This document shows positions 53,444 through 63,860 of a stretch of 64,000 nucleotides of DNA, in pieces (the first letter of the stretch is position 1; each line of letters opens with the position of its first letter). Made by a program: the position numbers and the translations under genes. The notes under the pieces are model-generated. The model was not told where the DNA came from and searched no databases. It saw nothing but the letters and a program-made list of their open reading frames with translations. The stretch is from Pseudomonadota bacterium (lineage in GTDB: Bacteria > Pseudomonadota > Alphaproteobacteria > Micavibrionales > UBA1664): positions 25,473 through 89,472 of the forward strand of contig RFNZ01000002.1 in the NCBI GenBank assembly GCA_009926935.1, given 5' to 3'.

Positions 53444-55123
53444 CTACACCAGTGATATATGAACGCTTACAAGCGGCTTGATATCGGCAAGATCACGGAA
53501 ATAGCGGCGCACAGCCCCGCGTATAGCCTCAATTGCAGCATCCTCCGATACGCGCTCCCCTTTGGACATGCTTTCAAACTTATCGGCCACCGCATCTTCA
53601 AGGTCCGCGAGGCGCTGGGCATCATTAGCGTTTTCAGGGTCCAAAAGCCCCATGGCGCTCACCTGCAAGTCAAGAATGCCGCCATCTTGGCGGTCAACGG
53701 CCAGCGATACAAAAACAGCGCCGTTAAAGCTCATTTTGCGGCGCTCCAAAATAGGTACGCTGTCGGCCGCAACCATTTTGCCAAAATCAATCGCGCTGAA
53801 ATGCAGCGCAAAGTGCCGCACAGGCTCAAGCCCGTCTTTCGTAATGCGCAGCATCTCGCCATTCACAGGCACATGCACGTTTTTGACCTGCTTTTCACGG
53901 GCAAGGCCTGCATGGGCTTCCATCTGCGTGCGTTCGCCGTGGACAGGGATGGCCGATACAGGCCGCAGCCAGTCGATCATTTGCGCCACATCAGCGCGCA
54001 CAGGGTGGCCCGATACATGCACGCAGGCATCGCGGTCCGTTACAATTTTAACGCCCATCTGTAAAAGGCTGTTTTTAATGTCGTTAATCTCGGCTTCATT
54101 GCCAGGGATCGTGCGCGATGAAAAAATAACCAAATCATCAGGCTTTAATTTCACGGCCGGATGCATGGCACGCGATACGCGCGATAACGCCGCCCGCGCC
54201 TCGCCCTGGCTGCCTGTCAAAATCAGCACCACTTTCTGGTCAGGTAAATCAGCGGCGTCATGCCCGTTTAAAAAACGCATGCTATCGTCTATGTAACCTG
54301 TCTCGCGCGCGCACTCGACCATGGTATCAAGCGACCGGCCAACAAGCGCCACCTGCCGCCCGCATTTTCGTGCGGCCCTATAAATGCTGATAATGCGCCC
54401 GACGTTGGATGCAAACATGGTAATCGCAATTTTGCGCGGCGCTGATTTAAAAACCTCGTAAAGCCCTTCTTCAACCGCGGCCTCCGTGCTGTGCTTTGTG
54501 CGCACATCGGCGTTTGTTGAATCGCCCACATACGCCATCACGCCCGCATCGCCCAAAGCCCTAAAGTCCGCGGCATCGGTGTTCACGCCCAAAATGGGCG
54601 CCTCATCAATGCACCAGTCACCCGTATGCACAATGCGGCCTGCGGGGGTTTCGATGCTGAGGGCATTCCCCTCGGGGATGGAGTGCGCCACCGGTATGTA
54701 AGTCACAGCCCAGTCGCCAAGCTTTATGGGCTTTCGCGGGTCAACAATGGTTATGCGCGGCTGCTCGCCTTTATAAACATGCTCCTCAAACTTGCGGCGC
54801 AAAAGCGCGGCTGTAAAAGGCGTCGCATAAATAGGGCATTTTAGGCGCGGCCATAGCCACGCAACCGCCCCTATATGGTCTTCATGCGCATGGGTTATAA
54901 AAAGCCCTTTAAGCTTGTCGCGTTGCTCAGCAATCAGGGATGGGTCAGGCAAAATAACATCAACACCCGGCAGTTTTTCATCGGCAAAAGCCATACCGCA
55001 GTCAACCGCAATCCAGCTGCCGTCATATCCGTAAAGGGTGAAGTTCGCGCCAAACTGGCCGCACCCGCCAAGGGGCAAAAATAGCACGCCGTTTTTATCC
55101 GGTACGGGTAATGGATTGCTCAC
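53444..55123 (-). CDS. rnj: Ribonuclease J
   Basis: Metallo-beta-lactamase/beta-CASP RNase with endo- and 5'-exonuclease activity, involved in rRNA and mRNA processing. Metal motif LFITHAHEDHIGAVAWL, AHSIPEGNAL, VHTGDWCID, GDSTNAD, and beta-CASP motifs ALVGRSLD, TGSQGEARAAL, VSGHPVRADVAQMI and PVHGERTQM. 559 residues is the usual size. Start overlaps the coaX stop by ATGA. RNase J coexists with RNase E in many alphaproteobacteria. Confidence 0.95.
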   Translation of the reverse strand: MSNPLPVPDKNGVLFLPLGGCGQFGANFTLYGYDGSWIAVDCGMAFADEKLPGVDVILPDPSLIAEQRDKLKGLFITHAHEDHIGAVAWLWPRLKCPIYATPFTAALLRRKFEEHVYKGEQPRITIVDPRKPIKLGDWAVTYIPVAHSIPEGNALSIETPAGRIVHTGDWCIDEAPILGVNTDAADFRALGDAGVMAYVGDSTNADVRTKHSTEAAVEEGLYEVFKSAPRKIAITMFASNVGRIISIYRAARKCGRQVALVGRSLDTMVECARETGYIDDSMRFLNGHDAADLPDQKVVLILTGSQGEARAALSRVSRAMHPAVKLKPDDLVIFSSRTIPGNEAEINDIKNSLLQMGVKIVTDRDACVHVSGHPVRADVAQMIDWLRPVSAIPVHGERTQMEAHAGLAREKQVKNVHVPVNGEMLRITKDGLEPVRHFALHFSAIDFGKMVAADSVPILERRKMSFNGAVFVSLAVDRQDGGILDLQVSAMGLLDPENANDAQRLADLEDAVADKFESMSKGERVSEDAAIEAIRGAVRRYFRDLADIKPLVSVHISLV

Positions 55124-55890
55124 TTCTTATTCCTTTGAAAAAACATTTGTAGGCCTTTGATGGTCAGCATGTCGTCGGTAACATCCACGCCGTCGATACT
55201 GCCCTCAAACAAAGGCGCAAGCCCGCCTGTCACCAGTATAAAGGGCTTGAAATTATTTTCCTCTGCAAGGCGCTTGATAAGCCCCTCAATCATCGAAACA
55301 TACCCCCAAAAAATGCCCGAGCGCATGGCCGATATGGTATCGATGCCCGTGACAGCCTTTGGCTTCATGATGTCTATTTTCGGTAGCTTCGCCGTCGCCA
55401 TGTGCAACGCATCGGCTGATTGGTTGATACCGGGCGCAATGATACCGCCTATATAAGCACCGCTGGCGTCAATCACCTCAAGCTTGGTCGCAGTGCCAAA
55501 GTCGATGATGATCATCGGCTTCGGGTGCAGGGTCGTGGCCGCCATTACATTCACCACGCGGTCAGCGCCAAGGCTATCGGGGTTGGGGATGGTAATGGTC
55601 AGGCCATGGCTTGTACCGGCATCACCCACAAACATCGGGGTCTTTTTTAAATACGTCTCGCAGAATTTTCTAAAATTAAGGTTGGCACTTGGCACAACCG
55701 ATCCAATGACAACATCGGTGATGTCTTTAAAACTTAAACCTTCCTCGTGCAGCAGGGGCAATAGCCACGATGCGTATTCATCAGCCGTGCGTGCGGCAAC
55801 GGCCTGTATGCGCCACACGCGGGGAGCGGCATTATCACGGCAAACGGCAAAAACGGTGTTGGTGTTACCGGCATCAATGGCTAAAAGCAT
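55120..55890 (-). CDS. coaX: Type III pantothenate kinase
   Basis: First step of coenzyme A synthesis, of the potassium-dependent, feedback-insensitive type III. Motifs: LLAIDAGNTNTVFAV (phosphate loop 1), GADRVVNVMAA, DFGTATKLEVID (phosphate loop 2), AYIGGIIAPGINQSADAL and TGGLAPLFEGSID. 256 residues. In many alphaproteobacteria it lies between birA and rnj, as here. Confidence 0.95.
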   Translation of the reverse strand: MLLAIDAGNTNTVFAVCRDNAAPRVWRIQAVAARTADEYASWLLPLLHEEGLSFKDITDVVIGSVVPSANLNFRKFCETYLKKTPMFVGDAGTSHGLTITIPNPDSLGADRVVNVMAATTLHPKPMIIIDFGTATKLEVIDASGAYIGGIIAPGINQSADALHMATAKLPKIDIMKPKAVTGIDTISAMRSGIFWGYVSMIEGLIKRLAEENNFKPFILVTGGLAPLFEGSIDGVDVTDDMLTIKGLQMFFQRNKK

Positions 55891-55928
55891 GGCTCAATGC
55901 TTAGACCAAAGGGCAGGCAAACGCAACC

Positions 55929-56657
55929 TTAGGGCATTCTAAAATGCACCGCGCCGCTATGGATGGTGCGGGTAACCCCAGCCCCATCGCTCAGGATAAG
56001 ATTACCCTCCGCATCAATACCTTCAAAAATACCCTCGGCCTTACGCTCAGCCATACGGGCGGTCACGGGTTGGCCCATGCCATACGCCTGCGAAAGCCAC
56101 CGCGCCCGTATCTCGGCATAACCCCGTTTAATCCAATGATCGTAAAGGCCACCTATATTCTGCACCAGCGCATCCCGAAAGGATTCTAATACCGCTTGCT
56201 TGGCATAGGCTTGCACATGGGTAGCCCCTTCGGGTGCCACCGCAACATTCACGCCAATACCCGCCAGCAGAAAAGCAGGCGCATCGTTTTGGCCGCTCTC
56301 CATTTCCAAAAGTATGCCCGCAATTTTTCGGCCATCCACCAGCACATCATTAGGCCATTTCAGCTTTACGGCTTCGCGGGGCACCCCTTGGCCTTCAAGG
56401 GTCTCGGCCAAAGCAACCGCAATCGCAAAAGACAACTGCGCGCAAAAACGCGTAGCCACAGGCGGGCGCAAAAGCAGGGTCATGTACAAATTGCCTTCGG
56501 GGCTGGCCCATTGGTTGCCAAAACGCCCGCGCCCTGCGGTTTGCACACCGGCTTGTACAACCGCACCCTCGCTTGCGTTTTCTTCTGCAAGGCGCCGTGC
56601 TTCATCCATCGTGCTGGGCAGCACGGGGTGGTAATGCAGCGTCGGTTTAAAAGCCAT
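55929..56657 (-). CDS. birA: Biotin-[acetyl-CoA-carboxylase] ligase
   Basis: Attaches biotin to its carrier protein for acetyl-CoA carboxylase. Motifs: ST-MDEARRLAEE, AGRGRFGNQWASPEGNLYMT (biotinoyl-AMP loop), KLKWPNDVLVDGRKIAGILLE and GIGVNVA. The N-terminal winged-helix regulator domain is absent, so this is a group I ligase without repressor function. ATG 56657 (242 residues) shares one base with the nuoN stop; an in-frame frame extending to 56774 would overlap nuoN. Confidence 0.94.
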   Translation of the reverse strand: MAFKPTLHYHPVLPSTMDEARRLAEENASEGAVVQAGVQTAGRGRFGNQWASPEGNLYMTLLLRPPVATRFCAQLSFAIAVALAETLEGQGVPREAVKLKWPNDVLVDGRKIAGILLEMESGQNDAPAFLLAGIGVNVAVAPEGATHVQAYAKQAVLESFRDALVQNIGGLYDHWIKRGYAEIRARWLSQAYGMGQPVTARMAERKAEGIFEGIDAEGNLILSDGAGVTRTIHSGAVHFRMP

Positions 56658-58123
56658 TATTTCAAAAGGCCGTTGGTGGCATTGGCCGAGATAACGGCAA
56701 GCGATTGCGGCGCCAAAATAAACAGCAGCACAAATAACAGGCTGGCACCCAACACAATCCGCGACACAGGGCAAGAGCTGAGGCCCAAAGCCTCGCCTTC
56801 CTTCGGTTCTTCAAAGAACATGACGCGGATGATGTTGATGTAATACCACGCAGCCACAACGCTTGTTAAGACACCGATCACGGCAAGCACATAGGCATTG
56901 GCGGCTACAGCTGCCTGAAACACCGCATACTTTCCAAAGAACCCCGCCAAAGGCGGTATGCCCGACATCGAAAACATAAGGATAGCCAAAGCATAAGCAT
57001 AGTATGGGCGTGATTTGGATAGGCCCGATAGGTCGGATATTTTTTCAACCGCCATCCCGTCGCGCCGCAACAGCATGATAACGCCAAAGGTGCCCACGGT
57101 CATGACCATGTAAATGGCCAGATACATGACAAGCGCTGATAAGCCCAGATGCGTACCCGCCACAAGCCCCACAAGCGCATAGCCCATGTTGCCGATGGAT
57201 GAATACGCCAAAAGCCGTTTGATGCTGGTTTGCACAATCGCCGCAAAAGCCCCAACAAGCATCGATGCCACGGCAATAATCGCAAGGACCGGCTGTAAAT
57301 CGGAGGCCAAAGGCTCAAACGGGCCTGTCACAAGGCGGATGATAAGCGCCATCGCCGCAATTTTGGGCACAATTGCAAAGAAAGCGGTCACGGATGTCGG
57401 CGCGCCTTCGTATACATCGGGCGTCCACATATGGAACGGCACGGCCGAAATTTTAAACGCCATCGCCGATACAATCAAAATCATCCCGAACAGCACAACA
57501 ACCGATGAAGGCCCGGGCACAGCCCCTGCGCTTAAGGTTGCCTGTATCACATCAAACTGCGTCGAGCCCGTGTACCCGTAAATAAGCGAAGCCCCAAATA
57601 GCAACATCCCTGATGAAATCGCGCCCAGCACAAAGTACTTGAGCCCCGCTTCCGATGCGCGGGTCGAGTTACGGTCAAAGGCCGCCAGCACATAAAGCGA
57701 CAGGGCCGAAAGCTCAAGCCCCACATAAAGCGCCAGCAAGTCATTGGCCGACACCATCAAAAACATGCCTAAAACGGCAAAGCTCATCAATACAGGGTAT
57801 TCAAACCGCGCCATCACGGTTTTATCAATGTCGGCAACCGCCAGAAGCAAAGCGGCAACCGCACCACCAGCAATGAAAATCTTCATGAGCTGCGCAAAAT
57901 CATCCAAGACCAACATGTCTTCAAAAACGCGCATGGTTTCGCCCGCACCGTGGGTGCAAATATATCCGGCTGTCACCACCCATAAGAATACGGTCAACAG
58001 CGCAACGGGTTTCAAGGCCCCACCGCGGGCGGTTACACCCACCATCATCAACAGCATGCTGCCAACGGCCAGCATGACCTCGGGCGCAATCGCAACAACA
58101 TCGTTAAAATTGAAAACCGTCAT
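56657..58123 (-). CDS. nuoN: NADH-quinone oxidoreductase subunit N
   Basis: Antiporter-like proton-pumping subunit of respiratory complex I. About 14 spans. The core helix region [31 protein letters not shown] is the family signature (discontinuous helix with conserved Pro and Lys). 488 residues. The start overlaps the nuoM stop as ATGA, and the stop overlaps the birA start, so nuoL-M-N-birA-coaX-rnj form a coupled run. Confidence 0.96.
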   Translation of the reverse strand: MTVFNFNDVVAIAPEVMLAVGSMLLMMVGVTARGGALKPVALLTVFLWVVTAGYICTHGAGETMRVFEDMLVLDDFAQLMKIFIAGGAVAALLLAVADIDKTVMARFEYPVLMSFAVLGMFLMVSANDLLALYVGLELSALSLYVLAAFDRNSTRASEAGLKYFVLGAISSGMLLFGASLIYGYTGSTQFDVIQATLSAGAVPGPSSVVVLFGMILIVSAMAFKISAVPFHMWTPDVYEGAPTSVTAFFAIVPKIAAMALIIRLVTGPFEPLASDLQPVLAIIAVASMLVGAFAAIVQTSIKRLLAYSSIGNMGYALVGLVAGTHLGLSALVMYLAIYMVMTVGTFGVIMLLRRDGMAVEKISDLSGLSKSRPYYAYALAILMFSMSGIPPLAGFFGKYAVFQAAVAANAYVLAVIGVLTSVVAAWYYINIIRVMFFEEPKEGEALGLSSCPVSRIVLGASLLFVLLFILAPQSLAVISANATNGLLK

Positions 58124-59676
58124 GGTGCAACCTCATGCGCTGCGCCGTCCTGCAGAAGGGCGTCAAAACTCTCTGGCTGGATCACAAGCGCATCGGCAAC
58201 CGCCCCCACCTGCATCACCAGTTTTTCAACGGAAGGAGCGGTGTAATTGAACACAAGGTAAGGCGCAACCCCAAGCGCAATGACCATGAGCGCAAGCGGC
58301 ACCAGATTGATTTTTTCAATCCCCGTCACGTCTTCCATTTCGGCAGCGTCAGCGTTATCGGCGGGGCCAAACACAACCTTGCGGTAAAGCCACAGCATGT
58401 ATGTGGCGCCCAAAATAACGCCCGTACCCGCCAGCAAAGCCACCCACGTACTGGTTTGGAACGCGCCCGCAAGCACCAAAAATTCACCGACAAACCCTGA
58501 TGTGCCGGGCAGGCCAACAGACCCCATGGTAAAGACCATAAACAGCACGGCATACACAGGCATGTTTTTGACAATGCCGCCATAGCGGTTGATATCACGC
58601 GAATGCAGGCGGTCATAAACCACGCCCACAATCAGGAACAGCGCGCCCGATACAATCCCGTGCGAAATCATCTGAAACACCGCGCCGTCTATCCCTTGGC
58701 GGGTAAAGGTAAAAATACCTAGCGTCACATATCCCATGTGCGCGACCGACGAATACGCAATCATCTTTTTCATGTCTGTCTGCACAAGCGCCACAAGCGA
58801 GGTGTAGATAATGGCGATGATGGATAGCGCAAAAACCATCGGCGCAAAGTACATCGATGCATCGGGGAACATGGGCAAGCTAAACCGCAAAAACCCGTAC
58901 CCGCCCATTTTCAAGAGCACGCCAGCAAGTATAACTGAGCCCGCGGTCGGTGCCTCCACGTGCGCATCCGGCAACCATGTATGCACGGGCCACATCGGCA
59001 TTTTAACGGCAAACGACGCAAAAACCGCAAGCCACAACCATTTTTGCAAATCGGCATCGACGGGGTTTTCCATCAGAAGCGGTATATCCGTCGTGCCTAC
59101 CTTGCTATAGAGCACAAGCAAGGCAACCAGCATCAGAACCGAACCCAAAAGCGTGAATAGGAAGAATTTGAACGCCGAATAAATGCGCCGCGCCCCGCCC
59201 CACACCCCGATAATCAGGAACATCGGCAGCAGCACACCTTCAAAGAACACATAGAACAGCACGGTATCAAGCGCACAGAACGTGCCGATCATGAAGGTTT
59301 CAAGCACCAGAAACGCCACCATATATTCCCGCACGCGGGTTTCAATCGACTGCACGGAAGCAAGCAAACAAACAGGCGTTAAGAGTGCCGACAGCAGCAC
59401 AAAAAACACGGAGATACCATCAACCCCCATGTGGTAGGTCAAGCCAAAAGCCGGCAACCACAGAACCTTTTCAACAAACTGGAAGTCCGGCGAATTCCCG
59501 TCAAACCCCATCATCATGTGGACAGCAAGCCCAAGCACGACAAGCGATGTGCCAATGGCAATACGCTGCGACGCCTTAGCCACAAACTCCGGAGCCCCCC
59601 GCAAGAGCAATATAAAAAGCGCCCCCAAAAGCGGGATGAACGTCATCAGCGAAAGAAGAGGAAGGCCAGCCGACAT
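58120..59676 (-). CDS. nuoM: NADH-quinone oxidoreductase subunit M
   Basis: Complex I antiporter-like subunit. 518 residues, about 14 spans; core motif [36 protein letters not shown] with the conserved Glu and Lys; [20 protein letters not shown] shows the second conserved Lys. Lies between nuoL and nuoN with only 1-4 bases of spacing. Confidence 0.96.
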   Translation of the reverse strand: MSAGLPLLSLMTFIPLLGALFILLLRGAPEFVAKASQRIAIGTSLVVLGLAVHMMMGFDGNSPDFQFVEKVLWLPAFGLTYHMGVDGISVFFVLLSALLTPVCLLASVQSIETRVREYMVAFLVLETFMIGTFCALDTVLFYVFFEGVLLPMFLIIGVWGGARRIYSAFKFFLFTLLGSVLMLVALLVLYSKVGTTDIPLLMENPVDADLQKWLWLAVFASFAVKMPMWPVHTWLPDAHVEAPTAGSVILAGVLLKMGGYGFLRFSLPMFPDASMYFAPMVFALSIIAIIYTSLVALVQTDMKKMIAYSSVAHMGYVTLGIFTFTRQGIDGAVFQMISHGIVSGALFLIVGVVYDRLHSRDINRYGGIVKNMPVYAVLFMVFTMGSVGLPGTSGFVGEFLVLAGAFQTSTWVALLAGTGVILGATYMLWLYRKVVFGPADNADAAEMEDVTGIEKINLVPLALMVIALGVAPYLVFNYTAPSVEKLVMQVGAVADALVIQPESFDALLQDGAAHEVAP

Positions 59677-59677
59677 C

Positions 59678-61609
59678 TTAAATCAGCCCTTTCAGTTTCA
59701 AAAGCAGCCAGCCCATGAGGGCGACAATTGCCACAATCATGGTCAGCGCGTAATGGTACACATAGCCGGTTTGAAGGGCCGATAAAACGCCAGACCCCGC
59801 GCGCGATGCCTTGGCAAGGCCATCCGGCCCAAGCCCGTTGATAATCATCTGGTCGCCACCTTTAAAGAACCTGCGACCAAGCACCCAGGCTGGCTTCACG
59901 AACATCGCGTCATAGAGCTCATCGACATACCACTTGCGGAAGAACAGCGCATGAACGGGCTTGAAAATACGCGAAACCGTTTCAGGGATGCCTTGCGTAA
60001 ACTGGTAACAGATAAACCCAAGGAGAATACCAATACCGCCCACAATCGTTGGGGCCAGCGGCACCCACGATGGCACATGGTGCGCGGCATGAATTGCTTC
60101 GTGCGAGGCAATGGATGCGCCCCAGAAAGCCTCAACCTCCTCACCCACAAAATACGGGTAAAACACATACCCCGCCAAAACAGCCCCCACCGCCAGCACA
60201 AACAGCGGCAGCAACATAATGAATGGCGATTCATGCACGTGTTCCATGGTGTGGTGGTCAGCCCGCGGCTTGCCGTGGAATGTCAAAAGTAGCAACCGCC
60301 ACGAATAAAACGCCGTCATAAGCGCGGCGCCAATCCCAATCCAGAACGCCAGCATGCCCACTTGGGTATGCGCGCCGTAAGCGGCTTCCAAAATCATGTC
60401 CTTGGAATAGTAACCGGCAAAGAATGGCACGCCCGCCAAAGCAAGCGACCCAATCCACATCAGCACGTATGTAATCTTAATATGGCCTGCAATACCGCCC
60501 ATACGGCGCATATCCTGTTCATCAGACATCGCATGGATGACCGACCCCGCCCCAAGGAACAACAACGCCTTAAAGAAAGCATGGGTCATCAGGTGGAACA
60601 TGGCCGCGCCATAAGCGCCAACGCCCGCCGCAAAAAACATGTATCCAAGTTGGGACATGGTGGAATACGCAATCACGCGCTTAATATCAAACTGCGTCAT
60701 GCCGATGGTCGCGGCAAAAATGGCCGTCAGCGCGCCAACAATCGTCACCACGTCTTTGGCAAACGGGGCAAGCTCATAAAGCGGTGAAAAACGGCATACC
60801 AAAAACACACCGGCTGTTACCATCGTGGCCGCGTGAATAAGGGCTGATACAGGCGTCGGCCCCTCCATCGCATCCGGCAACCATGTATGGAGGCCCAGCT
60901 GGGCAGACTTGCCGCAAGCCCCAATAAACAGCAAAAGGCACACAAGCGTAAGGGCATGGAATTCATGCCCCAAAAAGCGGAACACGGCATCGGATTGCGA
61001 GGACGCCTGCATGAAAATCGTATCAAACTGCACACTGTCAAACAGCACAAGGCACGCAAATATCCCCAAAGCCAAACCAAGGTCACCTACGCGGTTCACC
61101 AAAAACGCCTTGATGGCAGCGGCATTGGCCGAATGTTTTTTATTCCAGAAACCAATCAAAAGGTAGGATGCAAGGCCAACCCCCTCCCAGCCAAAAAACA
61201 GCTGGATAAGGTTGTCGGCGGTCACCAGCATCATCATCGCAAAAGTGAATAGCGACAAGTAGCTCATGAAACGGGCTTGGTGCTCGTCATGGCTCATATA
61301 CCCGACCGAATACACATGCACGCAAGATGAGACGATGGTAATCACGCACATCATGACAACCGAAAGCGTATCAAGCCGCACGGCCCAATTGGCTTCAAAC
61401 GTGCCTGACGCAATCCAAGGCGCTATTTCAATCGTGCGGGCATTGCCGCCCAACGCCACATCAAAAAACAGCGATACCGAAAGCGCCGCGGCACCAATCA
61501 GCCCCGCACAGGTCACAAACTGCGCCCCGCGGTCACCAATTTGCTTGCCAAACAAAAACGCAATCAGAAAACCGATAAGGGGCAGAAATACGGGTAAAGC
61601 GTCCATCAC
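59678..61609 (-). CDS. nuoL: NADH-quinone oxidoreductase subunit L
   Basis: Largest antiporter-like subunit of complex I, including the lateral C-terminal helix that runs along the membrane arm. 643 residues. Motifs: [71 protein letters not shown] and [26 protein letters not shown]. It follows nuoK by six bases. The terminal span region is intact. Confidence 0.97.
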   Translation of the reverse strand: MMDALPVFLPLIGFLIAFLFGKQIGDRGAQFVTCAGLIGAAALSVSLFFDVALGGNARTIEIAPWIASGTFEANWAVRLDTLSVVMMCVITIVSSCVHVYSVGYMSHDEHQARFMSYLSLFTFAMMMLVTADNLIQLFFGWEGVGLASYLLIGFWNKKHSANAAAIKAFLVNRVGDLGLALGIFACLVLFDSVQFDTIFMQASSQSDAVFRFLGHEFHALTLVCLLLFIGACGKSAQLGLHTWLPDAMEGPTPVSALIHAATMVTAGVFLVCRFSPLYELAPFAKDVVTIVGALTAIFAATIGMTQFDIKRVIAYSTMSQLGYMFFAAGVGAYGAAMFHLMTHAFFKALLFLGAGSVIHAMSDEQDMRRMGGIAGHIKITYVLMWIGSLALAGVPFFAGYYSKDMILEAAYGAHTQVGMLAFWIGIGAALMTAFYSWRLLLLTFHGKPRADHHTMEHVHESPFIMLLPLFVLAVGAVLAGYVFYPYFVGEEVEAFWGASIASHEAIHAAHHVPSWVPLAPTIVGGIGILLGFICYQFTQGIPETVSRIFKPVHALFFRKWYVDELYDAMFVKPAWVLGRRFFKGGDQMIINGLGPDGLAKASRAGSGVLSALQTGYVYHYALTMIVAIVALMGWLLLKLKGLI

Positions 61610-61615
61610 GTCTCT

Positions 61616-61927
61616 TTATCCTTTCAACTTGGATAAATCTTCAACCGCAATCGAACCCTTGTTGCGGAAGAACGTCACCAGAATAGCAAGGCCAATCGCG
61701 GCCTCGGCGGCAGCGACCGTTAAAATGAACATCGTAAACGCTTGGCCAGCGAGGTCGTTCAAAAACGCCGAAAAAGCAATGAAGTTGATGTTGACGGCCA
61801 GAAGCATCAGCTCGATGGACATCAGAATAACAATCACGTTCTTGCGATTAAGGAAGATACCAAAAACCCCAATCACGAACAAAATCGAAGCCAGCATCAG
61901 GTAATGGGTCAGGCCAATGTCAACCAT
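61616..61927 (-). CDS. nuoK: NADH-quinone oxidoreductase subunit K
   Basis: Small three-span complex I subunit in the proton path. 103 residues; conserved Glu-bearing helices in [21 protein letters not shown] and [17 protein letters not shown]. nuoK lies two bases after nuoJ and six before nuoL. Confidence 0.96.
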   Translation of the reverse strand: MVDIGLTHYLMLASILFVIGVFGIFLNRKNVIVILMSIELMLLAVNINFIAFSAFLNDLAGQAFTMFILTVAAAEAAIGLAILVTFFRNKGSIAVEDLSKLKG

Positions 61928-61929
61928 GG

Positions 61930-62538
61930 TTACTCAACCCCCTGCCCGCTTTGCACTTTACGGACTTCAACCACATCCTCGCGCCGCACATGCACCTGGT
62001 CGGATATTTTCTGGCGCAAGGTGCCAGGGCGGACGCGCAGGGTTAAAACAATCGCGCCAATCATGGCAACCAGCAGAATAAGGCCCGATACTTGGAAGGG
62101 CAAAACATACTGCGTATATAAAATCTGGCCCAGCGCATGGGTGTTAGAAAGGTCTTTGGGGGCAGCAGCCGCTATATTCCCCCCCGCCATCATGGAAGGC
62201 GACCAAGCAAACATCATGAACGCCATTTCAACCAGCAAAATACCGCCAATCACAAGCCCAAGCGGTATGTACTGCATGCTTTCGCGGCGTAAATCGGCAA
62301 AAGACACATCCAGCATCATGACCACGAACAAGAAAAGCACCGCAACCGCGCCTACATAAACAATGGCTAAAATGAACGCGACGAATTCGGCGCCCAATAG
62401 CACAAACAACCCCGCCGCATTAAAAAACGCCAGAATGAGGAACAACACCGAATGCACGGGGTTCTTGGCGGAAATGACAAAAAGCGCGCTCATAATGAGC
62501 ACGAATGAGAAAAGGTAAAAAGCAAGGCTGGCGATCAT
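61930..62538 (-). CDS. nuoJ: NADH-quinone oxidoreductase subunit J
   Basis: Five-span complex I membrane subunit, 202 residues. Features: [51 protein letters not shown], the conserved pi-bulge helix region of NuoJ. It is normally directly downstream of nuoI. Here about 1.3 kb separates them, so nuoJKLMN must have its own promoter or rely on readthrough across the insertion. The ATG at 62536-62538 lacks a strong ribosome-binding site. Confidence 0.95.
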   Translation of the reverse strand: MIASLAFYLFSFVLIMSALFVISAKNPVHSVLFLILAFFNAAGLFVLLGAEFVAFILAIVYVGAVAVLFLFVVMMLDVSFADLRRESMQYIPLGLVIGGILLVEMAFMMFAWSPSMMAGGNIAAAAPKDLSNTHALGQILYTQYVLPFQVSGLILLVAMIGAIVLTLRVRPGTLRQKISDQVHVRREDVVEVRKVQSGQGVE

Positions 62539-62646
62539 GAATCACTGCGTATTGTAAGACCCGCCTTGTTTACCCCTAAGGCTTCTTTCTGGCAACACCT
62601 TTCCTGCAAAAACATGGGCTTATAGCTACGTGTACACAATATTTTT

Positions 62647-62715
62647 GTCATCCTGAGCCAAAGGCGAAGGATCTCATTGAAATACAGTAGATTCTTCGCT
62701 ATCGCTCAGAATGAC
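62647..62715. repeat. Palindromic repeat between nuoJ and pagL-like gene
   Basis: Left arm GTCATCCTGAG...GAAGGATCT (62647-62674) is the imperfect inverse of AGATTCTTCGC...CTCAGAATGAC (62689-62715); a single-base indel apart. The spacer is about 14 bases. The unit resembles dispersed GTCATCCTGAG palindromes seen in many bacterial genomes. It ends six bases before the pagL-like ATG. A long hairpin here could also act as a two-way terminator. Confidence 0.7.
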
Positions 62716-62720
62716 AGATC

Positions 62721-63251
62721 ATGAAAAACAGCCTTTTGCCCCTTCTCGCTTTACTGCTCGGTATAGCACCTGCGTTTGCGCAGGATTATGACCGCACAAA
62801 CCGTATAGTCCTTGGCTACGGGCAGTATAACTTCTACGAGGACAGCGACCAAAGCCGCGGCGCCGTGCGCCTTGAGGCGCGTCTCGGCAAGGTTGAGGTC
62901 TGGAAACTCCACCCTTGGATCGGCGTCGAGGTGGGCGAACGTGGCGGGCAATTATATGTGGCCGGGCTCGAAACCGATATTGACCTCAGCGACGAATGGG
63001 TCCTCACCCTTCAATCCGGCATCGGCTATTTCAACGACGGCGGTCATAACGCAAACGAGGATTATTACCCGCCGGAAGGTTTCAAAGCGAGAAGCCAGAT
63101 CGAGCTCGGCTATAAATTTGAAAACGACGCGCGTATATCGGCAGGGTTTTCACATGCCTCCAACGCAGGCATCAAATTCCCCAACCCCAGCGGTAACCAG
63201 ATTTTCCTGAATGTGCAGTATCCGCTAGGCGACGAGGCGCTGGCCAATTAA
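62721..63251 (+). CDS. pagL: PagL-like lipid A 3-O-deacylase (acyloxyacyl hydrolase family)
   Basis: Outer-membrane beta-barrel enzyme that removes the 3-position acyl chain of lipid A, lowering its immune activity. Signal peptide ends near APAFAQD. The mature 155 residues alternate as strands typical of an 8-strand barrel; AGFSHASNAGIK carries the catalytic His and Ser of PagL (H-x-S), followed by NPSGNQ, and the protein ends shortly after the last strand (LNVQYPL). It lies opposite to the nuo strand and splits nuoI from nuoJ, so it is probably acquired. There is no clear ribosome-binding site because the palindromic repeat abuts the ATG. Confidence 0.82.
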   Translation: MKNSLLPLLALLLGIAPAFAQDYDRTNRIVLGYGQYNFYEDSDQSRGAVRLEARLGKVEVWKLHPWIGVEVGERGGQLYVAGLETDIDLSDEWVLTLQSGIGYFNDGGHNANEDYYPPEGFKARSQIELGYKFENDARISAGFSHASNAGIKFPNPSGNQIFLNVQYPLGDEALAN

Positions 63252-63818
63252 ATCGCGGCGCATCAACACATCCATCCGTTTGCAATCGCGCGTCAAAAGC
63301 CCTGTCTGCGATACACCATAGGCACTGCCCTCTAGTATAGCCGTCGGCAATTCTTCACCCGTTTTATGGATGTTGATAATATGGCTTGCCCCCGTGCAAG
63401 CCGCCGCATCATGCCAGATGCCGTTTTCAAAAGCCTGCATGCTTTGGCTATAAACACGGCGATCCGCGCAGTGGTTGGAACCTTTGCGGCTGTAATAAAC
63501 GTAATTGAAGCTCAGCAAATTCGGCCTGATAGGGCAGCCCCTTTTAGCCATCGCCAGAAAATCATGCTGATACCGCAAATTGCAAACATGCGCCCTGTAG
63601 TCCGGCGCAAACCAGATCCCTATTTTAGGGCCCTCGGTAATCATGGATGCCATGTAAACCTCATCGGCGGGGCTAAACGTATAACCCGCGCCGCCTTCCA
63701 TGCGCGCCAGCAAGGCACCGACATGAATACCTGCCCGCATAACATGGGCACCCGCAGGGCGCGGGCCCTGCGCCTGAAGTGCGGCCTTAGAAAAAGACGT
63801 GAGGGCAACCTGAAACAT
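63225..63818 (-). CDS. Hypothetical protein, 197 aa
   Basis: Unrecognised. No clear signal peptide or spans. Several Cys, His and aromatic residues (CNLRYQHDFL, HCADRRVYSQ, AACTGASHI). Its last 27 bases overlap the pagL-like gene's end on the other strand. It sits just downstream of nuoI on the same strand with about 40 bases between, so may share the nuo transcript. Also part of the insertion separating nuoI and nuoJ. Confidence 0.55.
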   Translation of the reverse strand: MFQVALTSFSKAALQAQGPRPAGAHVMRAGIHVGALLARMEGGAGYTFSPADEVYMASMITEGPKIGIWFAPDYRAHVCNLRYQHDFLAMAKRGCPIRPNLLSFNYVYYSRKGSNHCADRRVYSQSMQAFENGIWHDAAACTGASHIINIHKTGEELPTAILEGSAYGVSQTGLLTRDCKRMDVLMRRDLIGQRLVA

Positions 63819-63860
63819 GCAGGAAAGCTTAATCAGACATAAAGTTTATGTAAATAAAAA

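Noticed and set aside
62539..62646. Possible tRNA or small RNA between nuoJ and the palindrome
   Set aside because: No cloverleaf or CCA-type end is visible; the stretch looks like spacer plus leader of nuoJ.
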